Origin: Methylotenera sp.
Lineage (GTDB): Bacteria; Pseudomonadota; Gammaproteobacteria; Burkholderiales; Methylophilaceae
Assembly: GCF_030684185.1 (NCBI RefSeq)
Contig: NZ_JAUXOY010000014.1
Location: forward strand, 32,001 to 96,000
DNA: 64,000 bases
Direction: 5' to 3'
The translations under genes were made by a program, and so were the position numbers. Numbering within the stretch: position 1 is the stretch's first letter; each line of letters starts with the position of its first letter. The notes beneath the pieces were generated by a model. That model saw nothing but the letters and a program-made list of their open reading frames with translations, had not been told where the DNA came from and did not search any database. Positions 28,012 through 36,282 of the stretch are shown in pieces.

Positions 28012-28101
28012 TTGACCACTTCGACCACTTCGACAAGCTCAGTGACCGAAACAAGCTTAGTGAGCAAGGTTGTTGAAGCTCGGTAGCTGAGCCTGTCGAA
28101 G
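28012..28101. repeat. REP-like array between nusG_II and the GIY-YIG gene
   Basis: Contains the right-hand copy of the 39-base direct repeat (28019-28057) and further core copies ending CTGAGCCTGTCGAAG at 28100. The TAG stop of the NusG_II gene begins one base beyond it. Confidence 0.88.
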
Positions 28102-28518
28102 CTAATAGTTAAGCGAATCATAAGGCTTCGTCTCGCCAAGTAATTCCAGGCTGATTTGATTGGGTAAACAAATGGCGGCTTGCCCAGCCCGCGTTAGCCA
28201 GCCTTGATGCACACAATATTGATTATGACATGGCGATTTTGAAAACCGTACTTTACCCTGTGAGATGCTGATGGTGGCGCTGCCGATTGGGCCGTGCACA
28301 TGTACATCGCGTTGTTGGTTTAGGCTGTAGGTGGCGTAGATTTTATCGCCTAACCTGATTTGTACTTTAGCTGCATGTTCATTAGACCATAGCGTTTTGA
28401 ATAACAAGAGTATAAATAACACGCTTGCTAGAACAACCAGCCAGTCACCAAGTAGCAATTCTTTTGTGAGTCGCTCAGGCTGAGCGAGAAGCTTACGGAA
28501 TCGTTGTGAATTTAACAT
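28102..28518 (-). CDS. NusG domain II-containing membrane-anchored protein
   Basis: 138 residues. One N-terminal membrane segment (LLLGDWLVVLASVLFILLLF) is followed by a beta-rich extracytoplasmic domain with the NusG_II cysteine set SPCHNQYC...AICLPN and HQGWLTRAGQ. The family is linked to ApbE and Gx transporter proteins across bacteria; its biochemical role is not established. Its 5' end overlaps apbE by 26 bases. Residues about 11-16 are encoded by a perfect 7+1+7 palindrome (28472-28486) resembling repeat DNA. Confidence 0.82.
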   Translation of the reverse strand: MLNSQRFRKLLAQPERLTKELLLGDWLVVLASVLFILLLFKTLWSNEHAAKVQIRLGDKIYATYSLNQQRDVHVHGPIGSATISISQGKVRFSKSPCHNQYCVHQGWLTRAGQAAICLPNQISLELLGETKPYDSLNY

Positions 28519-29572
28519 TTGGGGTTAGCCAGTTAAGTTTTTTAGCCATTTCTTTTGAAACAAAAATATTGGCTTTCTCATCAATTACCATAAAGTTATC
28601 AATGCCAAAAACTTGAGCTGCTTTGCGTTTATTTACTGCGCTTTCAATAAAAATTGGTTTTGATGCAACATCTGATAATACGCCAGCTTGTGTTTGCTTA
28701 GGTAGTTGCGGCGGTACCAGCACCGTTACGGCTTGTGTGTGCTGCACAGGGTAGCCAGTGCGTGGGTCTATAATGTGACAGTAACGTTTTCCATCCAGCA
28801 TAAAGTAGCGTTGGTAATCACCAGATGTACCAACGGCCCAGCCATCTGGTAAATCTAAAGTTGCAATTGCTGTGGGCGCGCGTGGGTGCTGTATGCCTAC
28901 ACGCCAAGCTTTGTCGCCATGCTGGCCGATGGCAATAATGTTGCCGCCTATGTTGATAAGTGCATTTTTGACATGTTCTTTGCGCAAATAGTTAGCAGCA
29001 ATATCCAGTGCATAGCCTTTAGCATAGCCGCCTAAATCAAGCTTCACAGCTGGATTTTTGCTATAAGCGGTATTGTTTTCAAGCACAATGTCGGCCATAC
29101 TGGGGTTGGTTTTTACTAGAGTTTTTATTTTTTCATCGTCAATATTAACTGCGCTAAATTCATCACGATGAAAGCCCCAGGCGCCAATTAAATGGCCAAT
29201 AGCAGGGTTAAATAAACCATTTGATTTGACGGAAAGCGCAGTTGCATCAGCCAGCATTGCCGTTAAATCTGGGCTGATGCTAACGGGCTTACTGCCTTGC
29301 TCAAAAGCTATGTTAAGTTGACCCAATTCACTAGGTTTTCCTTCAGATATTGGCTTCCAGGCATGCAACCTATTATGCAGGTTTTGAAAATCCTGCAAGA
29401 CTTGATTGGAAAGTAGTCGTGCGCGTTCATCACTTTCACCATAAATACTGATGTCTACCAAAGTGCCAAAAACGTAACTCTGACTATGGTAAAGCGGTTC
29501 TTTAGAATTTAGTTGATAGGCGCCGAATAATATAAGGGCGAGTAGTGCAAAGAATATGAGCGTTTTAGGCAT
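28493..29572 (-). CDS. apbE: FAD:protein FMN transferase (ApbE)
   Basis: 359 residues with an N-terminal membrane anchor or signal segment (TLIFFALLALILFGAYQL). ApbE motifs are present: DLGGYAKGYALD, INIGGNIIAIG and HIIDPRTGYPV. ApbE attaches FMN to Thr/Ser of proteins such as NqrB/C and RnfG in the periplasm, using FAD and Mg2+. It starts directly after the gshB stop (TAAATG) and overlaps nusG_II. No nqr or rnf genes are in the window, so its target is elsewhere. Confidence 0.93.
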   Translation of the reverse strand: MPKTLIFFALLALILFGAYQLNSKEPLYHSQSYVFGTLVDISIYGESDERARLLSNQVLQDFQNLHNRLHAWKPISEGKPSELGQLNIAFEQGSKPVSISPDLTAMLADATALSVKSNGLFNPAIGHLIGAWGFHRDEFSAVNIDDEKIKTLVKTNPSMADIVLENNTAYSKNPAVKLDLGGYAKGYALDIAANYLRKEHVKNALINIGGNIIAIGQHGDKAWRVGIQHPRAPTAIATLDLPDGWAVGTSGDYQRYFMLDGKRYCHIIDPRTGYPVQHTQAVTVLVPPQLPKQTQAGVLSDVASKPIFIESAVNKRKAAQVFGIDNFMVIDEKANIFVSKEMAKKLNWLTPNVKFTTIP

Positions 29573-30523
29573 TTAAAGTACGGCATGCCGTTCCATAGCA
29601 TCCATCATCACACTTGCCGGGTTACAAGGTTGGGTCAAATGTTGTGTTTGTTTGGCAATTTCTACCATGCCAGTCGGGCTGGTAACATTGATTTCAGTTA
29701 AATAATCGCCGATGACATCTAAACCTACTAAAAACAAACCAGCTTGCTTAAGCACTTTGCCCACGGTGGTAGCAATTTCTAAATCTCGTTCACTTAATAA
29801 TTGTGCCACACCAGTGCCGCCAGCAGCCAGGTTGCCACGTGTTTCACCTGCCATGGGGATTCGTGCGAGTGAATAGGGTAATGGAGTTCCATCAATCACG
29901 ATAATGCGTTTATCACCCTGTAAAATAGCTGGCAGATAGCGCTGTGCCATAATCGTGCGGGTGCCGAAATTGGTGATAGTTTCTAATATCACGCTGATAT
30001 TCGGGTCTTTTAAACCTAAACGAAAAATGCTGCTGCCACCCATGCCATCAAGCGGTTTAACGACGATATCTTGGTGTTGTTTTAAGAATTCACGAATTAA
30101 ATCATTGTTAGCCGTGACTAAGAATTCAGGTGTAAATTGTGGAAAACGCGTGACAGATAGTTTTTCATTCCAGCCACGGATTGCGCTTGGATTGTTGTAA
30201 ACCTTTGCGCCTTGGTTGGCGGCAATTTCAAGCAAATAAGTGCTGTAAAGATATTCGTTATCAAAAGGCGGATCTTTACGCATGATGACTGCATTAAAAT
30301 CTGCAGGCACATATTCAATCGCTCCTTCAGTTGAAAATAGCTGCTCTGTAAAAGTGAATTTTTTAGCATTGATTTTTGCAATATCGCCACGTAAAAACAG
30401 GTCATGTTGCTGACTCACGAATAACTCATGACCGCGATTGGCCGCTTCTCGCATAATGGCGAGGCTAGTGTCTTTATAGGCTTTAAGGCTTTCAAGTGGG
30501 TCTAAAATGAATAGTAGCTTCAC
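29573..30523 (-). CDS. gshB: Glutathione synthase
   Basis: 316 residues, ATP-grasp family, start GTG at 30523. Conserved KPLDGMGGSSIFRL and INVTSPTGMVEI mark the ATP/substrate sites; the N-terminal MKLLFILDPLESLKAYKDTS is typical of proteobacterial GshB. It joins glycine to gamma-glutamylcysteine. It is paired with gshA upstream; a REP doublet lies in the 142-base gap. Glutathione also serves formaldehyde detoxification in many methylotrophs, though no such enzymes are here. Confidence 0.96.
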   Translation of the reverse strand: MKLLFILDPLESLKAYKDTSLAIMREAANRGHELFVSQQHDLFLRGDIAKINAKKFTFTEQLFSTEGAIEYVPADFNAVIMRKDPPFDNEYLYSTYLLEIAANQGAKVYNNPSAIRGWNEKLSVTRFPQFTPEFLVTANNDLIREFLKQHQDIVVKPLDGMGGSSIFRLGLKDPNISVILETITNFGTRTIMAQRYLPAILQGDKRIIVIDGTPLPYSLARIPMAGETRGNLAAGGTGVAQLLSERDLEIATTVGKVLKQAGLFLVGLDVIGDYLTEINVTSPTGMVEIAKQTQHLTQPCNPASVMMDAMERHAVL

Positions 30524-30564
30524 ATGAGTTTCATCAAAAAATTAATTTATCCGTTATTGCCTTT

Positions 30565-30625
30565 GTTCCCTGAGCTTGTCGAAGGGCGATGCTAAGCTAG
30601 TCACCCTTCGACAAGCTCAGGGAAC
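30565..30625. repeat. REP doublet with perfect 22-base arms between gshA and gshB
   Basis: Bases 30565-30586 (GTTCCCTGAGCTTGTCGAAG..) and 30604-30625 are exact reverse complements, 22 bases each, around a 17-base loop. This is the cleanest copy in the window and defines the core. On RNA it would form a very stable hairpin within the gshA-gshB transcript. Confidence 0.92.
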
Positions 30626-30665
30626 AGAGGGTTGGGTATGTTTTAAAAGTATTTCTACAACACTT

Positions 30666-31961
30666 TTATTGGTTAAGTGGATCATGTTCTTGCAACTCAA
30701 TGGCCGCCGCCAGCAGAGCTAGCCTCGCCACCACGCCATAGGCATAAAACCTGTTAGGTGCAGAGTCAGGGGCGCCTGCGCAATCCGGCATGGTACAAGG
30801 CTTTTCAAAAGCTAACGGCACAAAATGTGAGCCAGGTGCGTTTAAGTTTTCATCTATGCCTCGTCCAGTATGTACACGGTAAAATCCGCCTATGACAAAG
30901 TGATCCATCATATATACAACGGGCTCTGCAACAGCGTCATTGATGCTTTCAAAGGTATAAACGCCTTCCTGAATAATCACGTCAGAGACTTGCAATCCCT
31001 CTTTTACAACGGACATTTTATTACGCGCTTTACGGTTTAAGTCACGGACATCATCTGGCGATTTTACTGTCATGATGCCCATGCCATAGGTCCCAGCATC
31101 TGCTTTTACAATGACAAAGGGCTCTTGTGTAACACCGTATTGCGCGTATTTAAGCTTAATATTATTTAATAGCTGCTCTACTTTGAGCGCTAGACATTCT
31201 TCACCTGTACGCGCATGAAAATCTATTTCACCACAAGTTTCAAAATATGGGTTCAACAGCCATTCATCAATGCCGACTAGTTCAGCAAACTCTTTGGCTA
31301 CTCGATTGTAAGCACTAAAATGCTGTGATTTTCTTCGTGTACTCCAGCCCGCATGTAATGGAGGTATTAAATCCTGTTCTAGGTTTTTAAGAATTTCTGG
31401 AATACCTGCCGATAAGTCATTATTAAGCAAAATTGCGCAGCTATCAAAGTCTCCCAACTCCTTATTGAGTAACTTTATGCGGTTGCCCACACGAACCACG
31501 GGCTCCAACAATAAAGAATGACCATCTGCTGTTTCCAGTGTGGTGGGTTCTGTAATTTCTGGCGAAATTGAACCGATGCGAACGTCCATCCCTGCTTGCT
31601 TCATGATGTTAGCAAGCTCAACCACATTGCGCAGGTAGTAGGTGTTGCGCGTATGGTTTTCAGGAATAATCAGTAAACGATGCGCTTCCGGACAGATTTT
31701 TTCAACGGCTACCATTGCCGCCTGCACGCTTAAAGGCAGAAACTCCGGGTTGAGATTGTTAAAACCGCCAGGGAATAAATTAGTATCTACAGGGGCTAAT
31801 TTGAAACCAGAATTGCGTAAATCAACACTGGCGTAAAATGGCGAGGAATATTCTAACCACTGCGTGCGAAACCAATGCTCGATTTTCGGCATGGCATCTA
31901 ACATGTTTTTTTCTAGACTAAGTAACGGGCCATTCAGTGCTGTCGTTAAGTGTGGAACCAT
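30666..31961 (-). CDS. gshA: Glutamate--cysteine ligase, Acidithiobacillus ferrooxidans type
   Basis: 431 residues. It does not resemble E. coli GshA; the pattern (PHLTTALNGPLLSLEKNMLD, RLLIIPENHTRNTYYLRNV, FVIVKADAGTYGMGIMTV, HTGRGIDENLNAPG) is the TIGR02049 ferrooxidans-type family found in many Beta- and Gammaproteobacteria. It makes gamma-glutamylcysteine, the first step of glutathione synthesis, and precedes gshB. The C-terminal half contains ATP-grasp-like features. Confidence 0.92.
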   Translation of the reverse strand: MVPHLTTALNGPLLSLEKNMLDAMPKIEHWFRTQWLEYSSPFYASVDLRNSGFKLAPVDTNLFPGGFNNLNPEFLPLSVQAAMVAVEKICPEAHRLLIIPENHTRNTYYLRNVVELANIMKQAGMDVRIGSISPEITEPTTLETADGHSLLLEPVVRVGNRIKLLNKELGDFDSCAILLNNDLSAGIPEILKNLEQDLIPPLHAGWSTRRKSQHFSAYNRVAKEFAELVGIDEWLLNPYFETCGEIDFHARTGEECLALKVEQLLNNIKLKYAQYGVTQEPFVIVKADAGTYGMGIMTVKSPDDVRDLNRKARNKMSVVKEGLQVSDVIIQEGVYTFESINDAVAEPVVYMMDHFVIGGFYRVHTGRGIDENLNAPGSHFVPLAFEKPCTMPDCAGAPDSAPNRFYAYGVVARLALLAAAIELQEHDPLNQ

Positions 31962-32063
31962 AGATTCTCTTTTTCGTATGTTGTTTATGCGCTTATCAAT
32001 ATTTAGCTACACGTGTCCAACTTAAATTATTGCGTGCGCTTGCGCGACTATTTTACACGCGAC

Positions 32064-33056
32064 CTAAATATATTGTTGCGCCTGCGTATCAGCGTGATAG
32101 CTACTTCTTACCATGGGGCCACTGGCGGTATTATTAAAGCCCATTTCTTCAGCTTTTAGCTTTAAATCATCAAAAATAGCTGGCTCCACATAGCGCATCA
32201 CAGGTAAATGATGCACACTGGGTTGTAGATATTGGCCTAGCGTAAGCATGCTGACATTATGCGCACGTAAATCTTGCATGACCGCTAAGATTTCATCGTC
32301 GGTTTCGCCTAAGCCCAACATCAAGCCAGACTTTGTAGGAATGTTTGGATACATTTCGCCAAATTTTTTCAATAAAGTGAGTGAGTTTTGATAATCCGAG
32401 CCTGGTCTTGCCTGTTTGTATAGGCGGGGAATCGTTTCAAGATTATGGTTCATCACGTCTGGCGGGGCGTTACTTAAAATTTGCATTGCAACGTCTAGGC
32501 GACCACGAAAATCAGGTACGAGAATTTCTATTTTAATGTTGGGAGATTGCTTGCGGACTGCATGTATGCAATCTACAAAATGTTGCGCACCGCCATCACG
32601 TAAATCGTCACGGTCTACACTGGTAATTACTACATAGTTGAGCTTCATTTGTGCGATGGTACGGGCTAAGTTTTCAGGTTCATTCACATCTGGTGGCAGT
32701 GGTTTACCATGCGCCACATCACAAAAAGGGCAGCGACGCGTACAAATGTCACCTAAAATCATAAAGGTTGCGGTGCCACCACTAAAACATTCACCTATGT
32801 TGGGGCAACTAGCCTCTTCACACACAGTATGGAGTTTGTTATCCCGTAGTATTTTTTTAATTTCCTGATAGCGGGCTGAATCTGGTGCTTTCATGCGTAT
32901 CCATTCAGGCTTACGCTGCATCGGTTGCGGAATAATCTTGATGGGTATGCGTGACGTTTTTGCGGCATCTGTTTCTTTGACGCCGGCTATTTTAGCGCGT
33001 GAAATTTTACTTTCAGTGATTTTTGGAGGTGTTATATCAGTCATGTCTATGTTCAT
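32064..33056 (-). CDS. lipA: Lipoyl synthase
   Basis: 330 residues, radical-SAM enzyme that inserts two sulfurs into octanoyl groups. Auxiliary cluster cysteines in [12 protein letters not shown] and the radical-SAM CTRRCPFC motif are intact; the C-terminal RSSYHAD supplies the Ser ligand. It overlaps the 3' end of lipB by 20 bases, so the two are coupled. Two ATGs (33056, 33044) fit; the first lies within lipB. Confidence 0.97.
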   Translation of the reverse strand: MNIDMTDITPPKITESKISRAKIAGVKETDAAKTSRIPIKIIPQPMQRKPEWIRMKAPDSARYQEIKKILRDNKLHTVCEEASCPNIGECFSGGTATFMILGDICTRRCPFCDVAHGKPLPPDVNEPENLARTIAQMKLNYVVITSVDRDDLRDGGAQHFVDCIHAVRKQSPNIKIEILVPDFRGRLDVAMQILSNAPPDVMNHNLETIPRLYKQARPGSDYQNSLTLLKKFGEMYPNIPTKSGLMLGLGETDDEILAVMQDLRAHNVSMLTLGQYLQPSVHHLPVMRYVEPAIFDDLKLKAEEMGFNNTASGPMVRSSYHADTQAQQYI

Positions 33057-33684
33057 CTGCTAAATTTTTGGAGAGCTTTTCGAGCAATAACTCTGCAATA
33101 GTTTGTAGGTTGGCAGCAATGCCTAAATCTTTAGTTTGCGTCACTTTTAGGCCTGCATAACCGCATGGGTCTATGGCTTCAAATGGCTTTAAGTCCATGT
33201 TTACGTTTAAGCTTAAGCCATGATAGCAGCAATTATTTTTTATACGTAAACCAAGCGAGGCTATTTTAGCATTTTGTACATAAACGCCTGGCGCATCTGT
33301 TTTGGCTACTGCTAATTGACCATAATCAGCTAGCAATTCTATCACTGCATTTTCCAGTAAACTCACCAGCTTGCGTATGCTTAGATTGTGCCGCTTTAGG
33401 TCTAGCAATACATAAATGATAAGCTGACCTGGGCCATGGTAGGTGATTTTTCCGCCGCGATCTGTATGTACTAAGGCAATATCATTGCGTATTGGCAAGC
33501 GTATGTTTTTACGATTCAAACCTAAGGTGTAAACGGGCGGGTGTTCTGTAACCCATAGTTCATCTGTAGTGTCTATGGTCCGCTCTGCAGTAAATCGCTG
33601 CATTGCGTGCCAAGTCATTTCAAAATCAGTAAGCCCAAGGTGCTTTACAAATAGAGGGTTTGGTGCGGTTGTAGATTGCTGCAT
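33037..33684 (-). CDS. lipB: Octanoyl-ACP:protein octanoyltransferase
   Basis: 215 residues. LipB moves octanoate from ACP to lipoyl domains. The [16 protein letters not shown] motif, the catalytic Lys in [10 protein letters not shown] and the catalytic Cys in IDPCGYAG are all present. It is followed by lipA with overlap and preceded by the DUF493 gene, as in E. coli (ybeD-lipB-lipA). Confidence 0.96.
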   Translation of the reverse strand: MQQSTTAPNPLFVKHLGLTDFEMTWHAMQRFTAERTIDTTDELWVTEHPPVYTLGLNRKNIRLPIRNDIALVHTDRGGKITYHGPGQLIIYVLLDLKRHNLSIRKLVSLLENAVIELLADYGQLAVAKTDAPGVYVQNAKIASLGLRIKNNCCYHGLSLNVNMDLKPFEAIDPCGYAGLKVTQTKDLGIAANLQTIAELLLEKLSKNLADEHRHD

Positions 33685-33726
33685 GTAAAAATTACTATGA
33701 AGTTAACAGCGCTGCTACAGAAAGGT

Positions 33727-34020
33727 TTAAAGTGAAAACTTAACTAGCGGATGTGCGCTAAGTAAGCGGTAAATGTCATCTAGTTGATCTTGCGACTGCA
33801 CGTACACAGTACAGGTGAGGCTGGTATATTTGCCTGATGAACTCACTCTTGTTTCAATTTTTGTCGCATTGAATGCAGGCAATATTGTATTAATTAGTCG
33901 AATGATAGTTTCGGGAAATATACTTTGTGTTTCTCCCATGACCTTAATAGGAAAGTCACAAGGGAAGTCGATTAAAGGCGGTGCCTCGTTTGGATTCAAG
34001 AGTGGTTCTATGTCAGCCAT
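33727..34020 (-). CDS. DUF493 (YbeD-like) protein
   Basis: 97 residues, ferredoxin-like alpha/beta fold resembling ACT domains, with IDFPCDFPIKVMG and SLTCTVYVQSQDQLDDIYRLLSAHPLVK-type signatures. Always found near lipB and dacA in Proteobacteria; biochemical role not established. It sits 42 bases ahead of lipB and 31 bases after dacA on the same strand. Confidence 0.9.
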   Translation of the reverse strand: MADIEPLLNPNEAPPLIDFPCDFPIKVMGETQSIFPETIIRLINTILPAFNATKIETRVSSSGKYTSLTCTVYVQSQDQLDDIYRLLSAHPLVKFSL

Positions 34021-34051
34021 AATATTTTACCGCTAATGTAATGACAGTCTA

Positions 34052-35239
34052 CTATTGCATTAATAACTTAATCGAATCCCAGGCACGGCCTAAAATGCCT
34101 GCGCCATCAATCGTTTTTGCTGCAACCAAAGCGCGCTCGTCTATTGCTTTGCCATTGAGTGTGAATTTTACGCTGCCAATCACTTGTCCTTTTTTAATCG
34201 GCGCAATTAACGGTTGGACGCTAGACATTACTGCTTTCACATTAGCATATTCACCCTTTGGTAAGGTAACAAATAAATCCTCTGTTACCGTTGAAGCGAC
34301 TTGGTTTTCATTACCTTTCCATACCTTAAGCTGATTGATACTCTGCCCTTTTTTATAGACTAATTTTGTATCAAAGTATTGATAACCATAATTAAGCAAT
34401 TTTTGGCTTTCTGTTGCACGAGCTGCATCCGTTGGCGCACCAAGCACTACAGAAATGCGGCGCACCCCATCACGATTAGCAGTTGCGATTAAACAATAGC
34501 CAGCACTTTTGGTGTGCCCAGTTTTCATGCCATCTACATTAGGGTCTAACCATAGCAGGCGATTTCGGTTGGGTTGAGTAATCTTGTTATAGGTATATTC
34601 TTTAATTGAATATAAGCGTTGATACTGCTCTGGAAAGTCATGTATCAAGGCTGTTGCAAGTATCGCCAGGTCGTCTGCCGTGGTGTAATGCTGTGCATCG
34701 GGCAAGCCAGTCGCATTCATATAGCGGGTATTTTTCATACCTAAACGTTGAGCCTCTTTATTCATCATGTCGGCAAACTGCACTTCAGTGCCGGCAATAC
34801 CTTCAGCCAGGGAAATGGAGGCATCATTACCTGATGGAATAATCATACCGTGTAAAAGTTCATCTACGGTGACGGGTTTATTCGGCTCAATAAACATTTT
34901 TGAGCCTTCCACTTTCCACGCAATTTCACTGACTGGCAGTGTTTGTGTCAGGGATAGATGTCCATTTTTAAGTGCTTTAAAGCTTAGGTAAGCAGTCATT
35001 ATTTTGGTGAGCGATGCTGGCTCAATACGCATGCTGCTGTTTTGTGAAGCAATTACATGGGTGCTGCTAAAATCTTTAAGTATGTAAGCTTTAACAGCTA
35101 AATTTGGCGGCGGTGCCACTTGCGCATTTTCAGCCTGCGCTATTGGAGCAAAGCCAAATATTGTAAAGCTTAATGTAGTAAGGCTGGCAATAAGTGCTGA
35201 TTTAGCGAATTTTAGACGTGATAGAGTATTTGTTTGCAT
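34052..35239 (-). CDS. dacA: D-alanyl-D-alanine carboxypeptidase (PBP5/6 type)
   Basis: 395 residues with a signal peptide ending about AQA36. Active-site motifs: SLTK with Ser76 and Lys79, SGN in IPSGNDASISLAEG, and KTG in MKTGHTKSAGYC. A C-terminal beta-domain ends in an amphipathic helix (LGRAWDSIKLLMQ) that anchors it to the periplasmic face of the inner membrane. It trims the terminal D-Ala of peptidoglycan pentapeptides. It lies in the rodA-rlpA-dacA order. Confidence 0.95.
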   Translation of the reverse strand: MQTNTLSRLKFAKSALIASLTTLSFTIFGFAPIAQAENAQVAPPPNLAVKAYILKDFSSTHVIASQNSSMRIEPASLTKIMTAYLSFKALKNGHLSLTQTLPVSEIAWKVEGSKMFIEPNKPVTVDELLHGMIIPSGNDASISLAEGIAGTEVQFADMMNKEAQRLGMKNTRYMNATGLPDAQHYTTADDLAILATALIHDFPEQYQRLYSIKEYTYNKITQPNRNRLLWLDPNVDGMKTGHTKSAGYCLIATANRDGVRRISVVLGAPTDAARATESQKLLNYGYQYFDTKLVYKKGQSINQLKVWKGNENQVASTVTEDLFVTLPKGEYANVKAVMSSVQPLIAPIKKGQVIGSVKFTLNGKAIDERALVAAKTIDGAGILGRAWDSIKLLMQ

Positions 35240-35252
35240 GAGATTATGTTTA

Positions 35253-36269
35253 TTAGTTAGTGACGTGTGCAGATGTGTTTAATTGTTTACGGATATTAGC
35301 AGCAGAAATATCCGCCTCATTTTTGCTTGCATATGGCCCGAGCTTTACCCGATACAGGCCATCATTATACACGTTAGCAACGCCTACATTTTCGGCCATA
35401 TCCAGTCCTTGAATCTTTTTTTGTAAAAGAGTGCCATTCACCTCGTTTTTAAATGCTCCAGCTTGCACATAATACTGTGTACTTTGAATATTGTTAAATG
35501 AGGTATTTGTTGCAACTGATACAGTTGCGGGAGCAGATGGTACAAGCGTCACGACTGTTTCATTGTTTGGTGATAGGCTTTCAGTTGGTGAGACTGTCGA
35601 GAGCGAATTGTTACTCGACATCTTTCGCATGCCTTCTGCGCTGGTGTCTATTGTTTCCACTTCAACCAAGCCACTGCCTTGCTTTATCAGGCGTAATTGA
35701 TAGGCTGCCGCATAAGACAAATCAATGAGCCGGCTATGTTTAAACGGACCTCTGTCATTGATGCGAACAATCACCGAGCGGCCATTGGCTGGATTGGTGA
35801 CTTTGGCATAGCTAGGAATAGGCAATACAGTGTGTGCAGCAGTCATTGCATACATGTCATAGATTTCGCCAGTTGAAGTTTTTTTGCCGTGAAAGCGCTT
35901 GCCATACCATGAAGCAACGCCTTGTTTTTTATAGGGCACATAAGTGGTCATGGGGGTATATTTTTGCCCTAATGCCGAGTAGGGTTTATTTGCCCGCAAG
36001 TTAATTTGTTCTGTTTTTAGTATTGCACCAGGAATGCCGTCAAGATTGGCTGGTGCATTTTCACCTGGGCCATCATCTAAGTAGTAACCCCCGCCACCAG
36101 CTTTTGAGTCTGGTTTTGAAGAGGTGTCTGTTTTTGGCAAGCTAGTACTTTCAGCAGACGTTTGTTTGGGTGCTGATTTTAATGTGGGGGTTTGACTACA
36201 AGCAGTTAATAAGGCCATCGTTAACAATACGAGATGATTGCGTAAGTTTATTGTTTTAAGAGTTAACAT
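35253..36269 (-). CDS. rlpA: Septal-ring lytic transglycosylase RlpA, lipoprotein
   Basis: 338 residues. A lipoprotein signal (LLTMALLTAC) gives a lipidated Cys. The double-psi beta-barrel has GVASWYGKRFHGKKTSTGE and VRINDRGPF with the catalytic Asp/His set; a Ser/Thr-rich linker leads to a C-terminal SPOR domain (YYVQAGAFKNEVNGTLL). RlpA cleaves denuded glycan strands, and SPOR targets it to the septum. Between rodA and dacA as in most Proteobacteria. Confidence 0.95.
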   Translation of the reverse strand: MLTLKTINLRNHLVLLTMALLTACSQTPTLKSAPKQTSAESTSLPKTDTSSKPDSKAGGGGYYLDDGPGENAPANLDGIPGAILKTEQINLRANKPYSALGQKYTPMTTYVPYKKQGVASWYGKRFHGKKTSTGEIYDMYAMTAAHTVLPIPSYAKVTNPANGRSVIVRINDRGPFKHSRLIDLSYAAAYQLRLIKQGSGLVEVETIDTSAEGMRKMSSNNSLSTVSPTESLSPNNETVVTLVPSAPATVSVATNTSFNNIQSTQYYVQAGAFKNEVNGTLLQKKIQGLDMAENVGVANVYNDGLYRVKLGPYASKNEADISAANIRKQLNTSAHVTN

Positions 36270-36282
36270 TTGAGCGCCTATT

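Noticed and set aside
27519-28101. CRISPR array
   Set aside because: Copies are irregular in spacing and orientation, spacers are not uniform, and no cas genes are present; they are REP-like palindromes.
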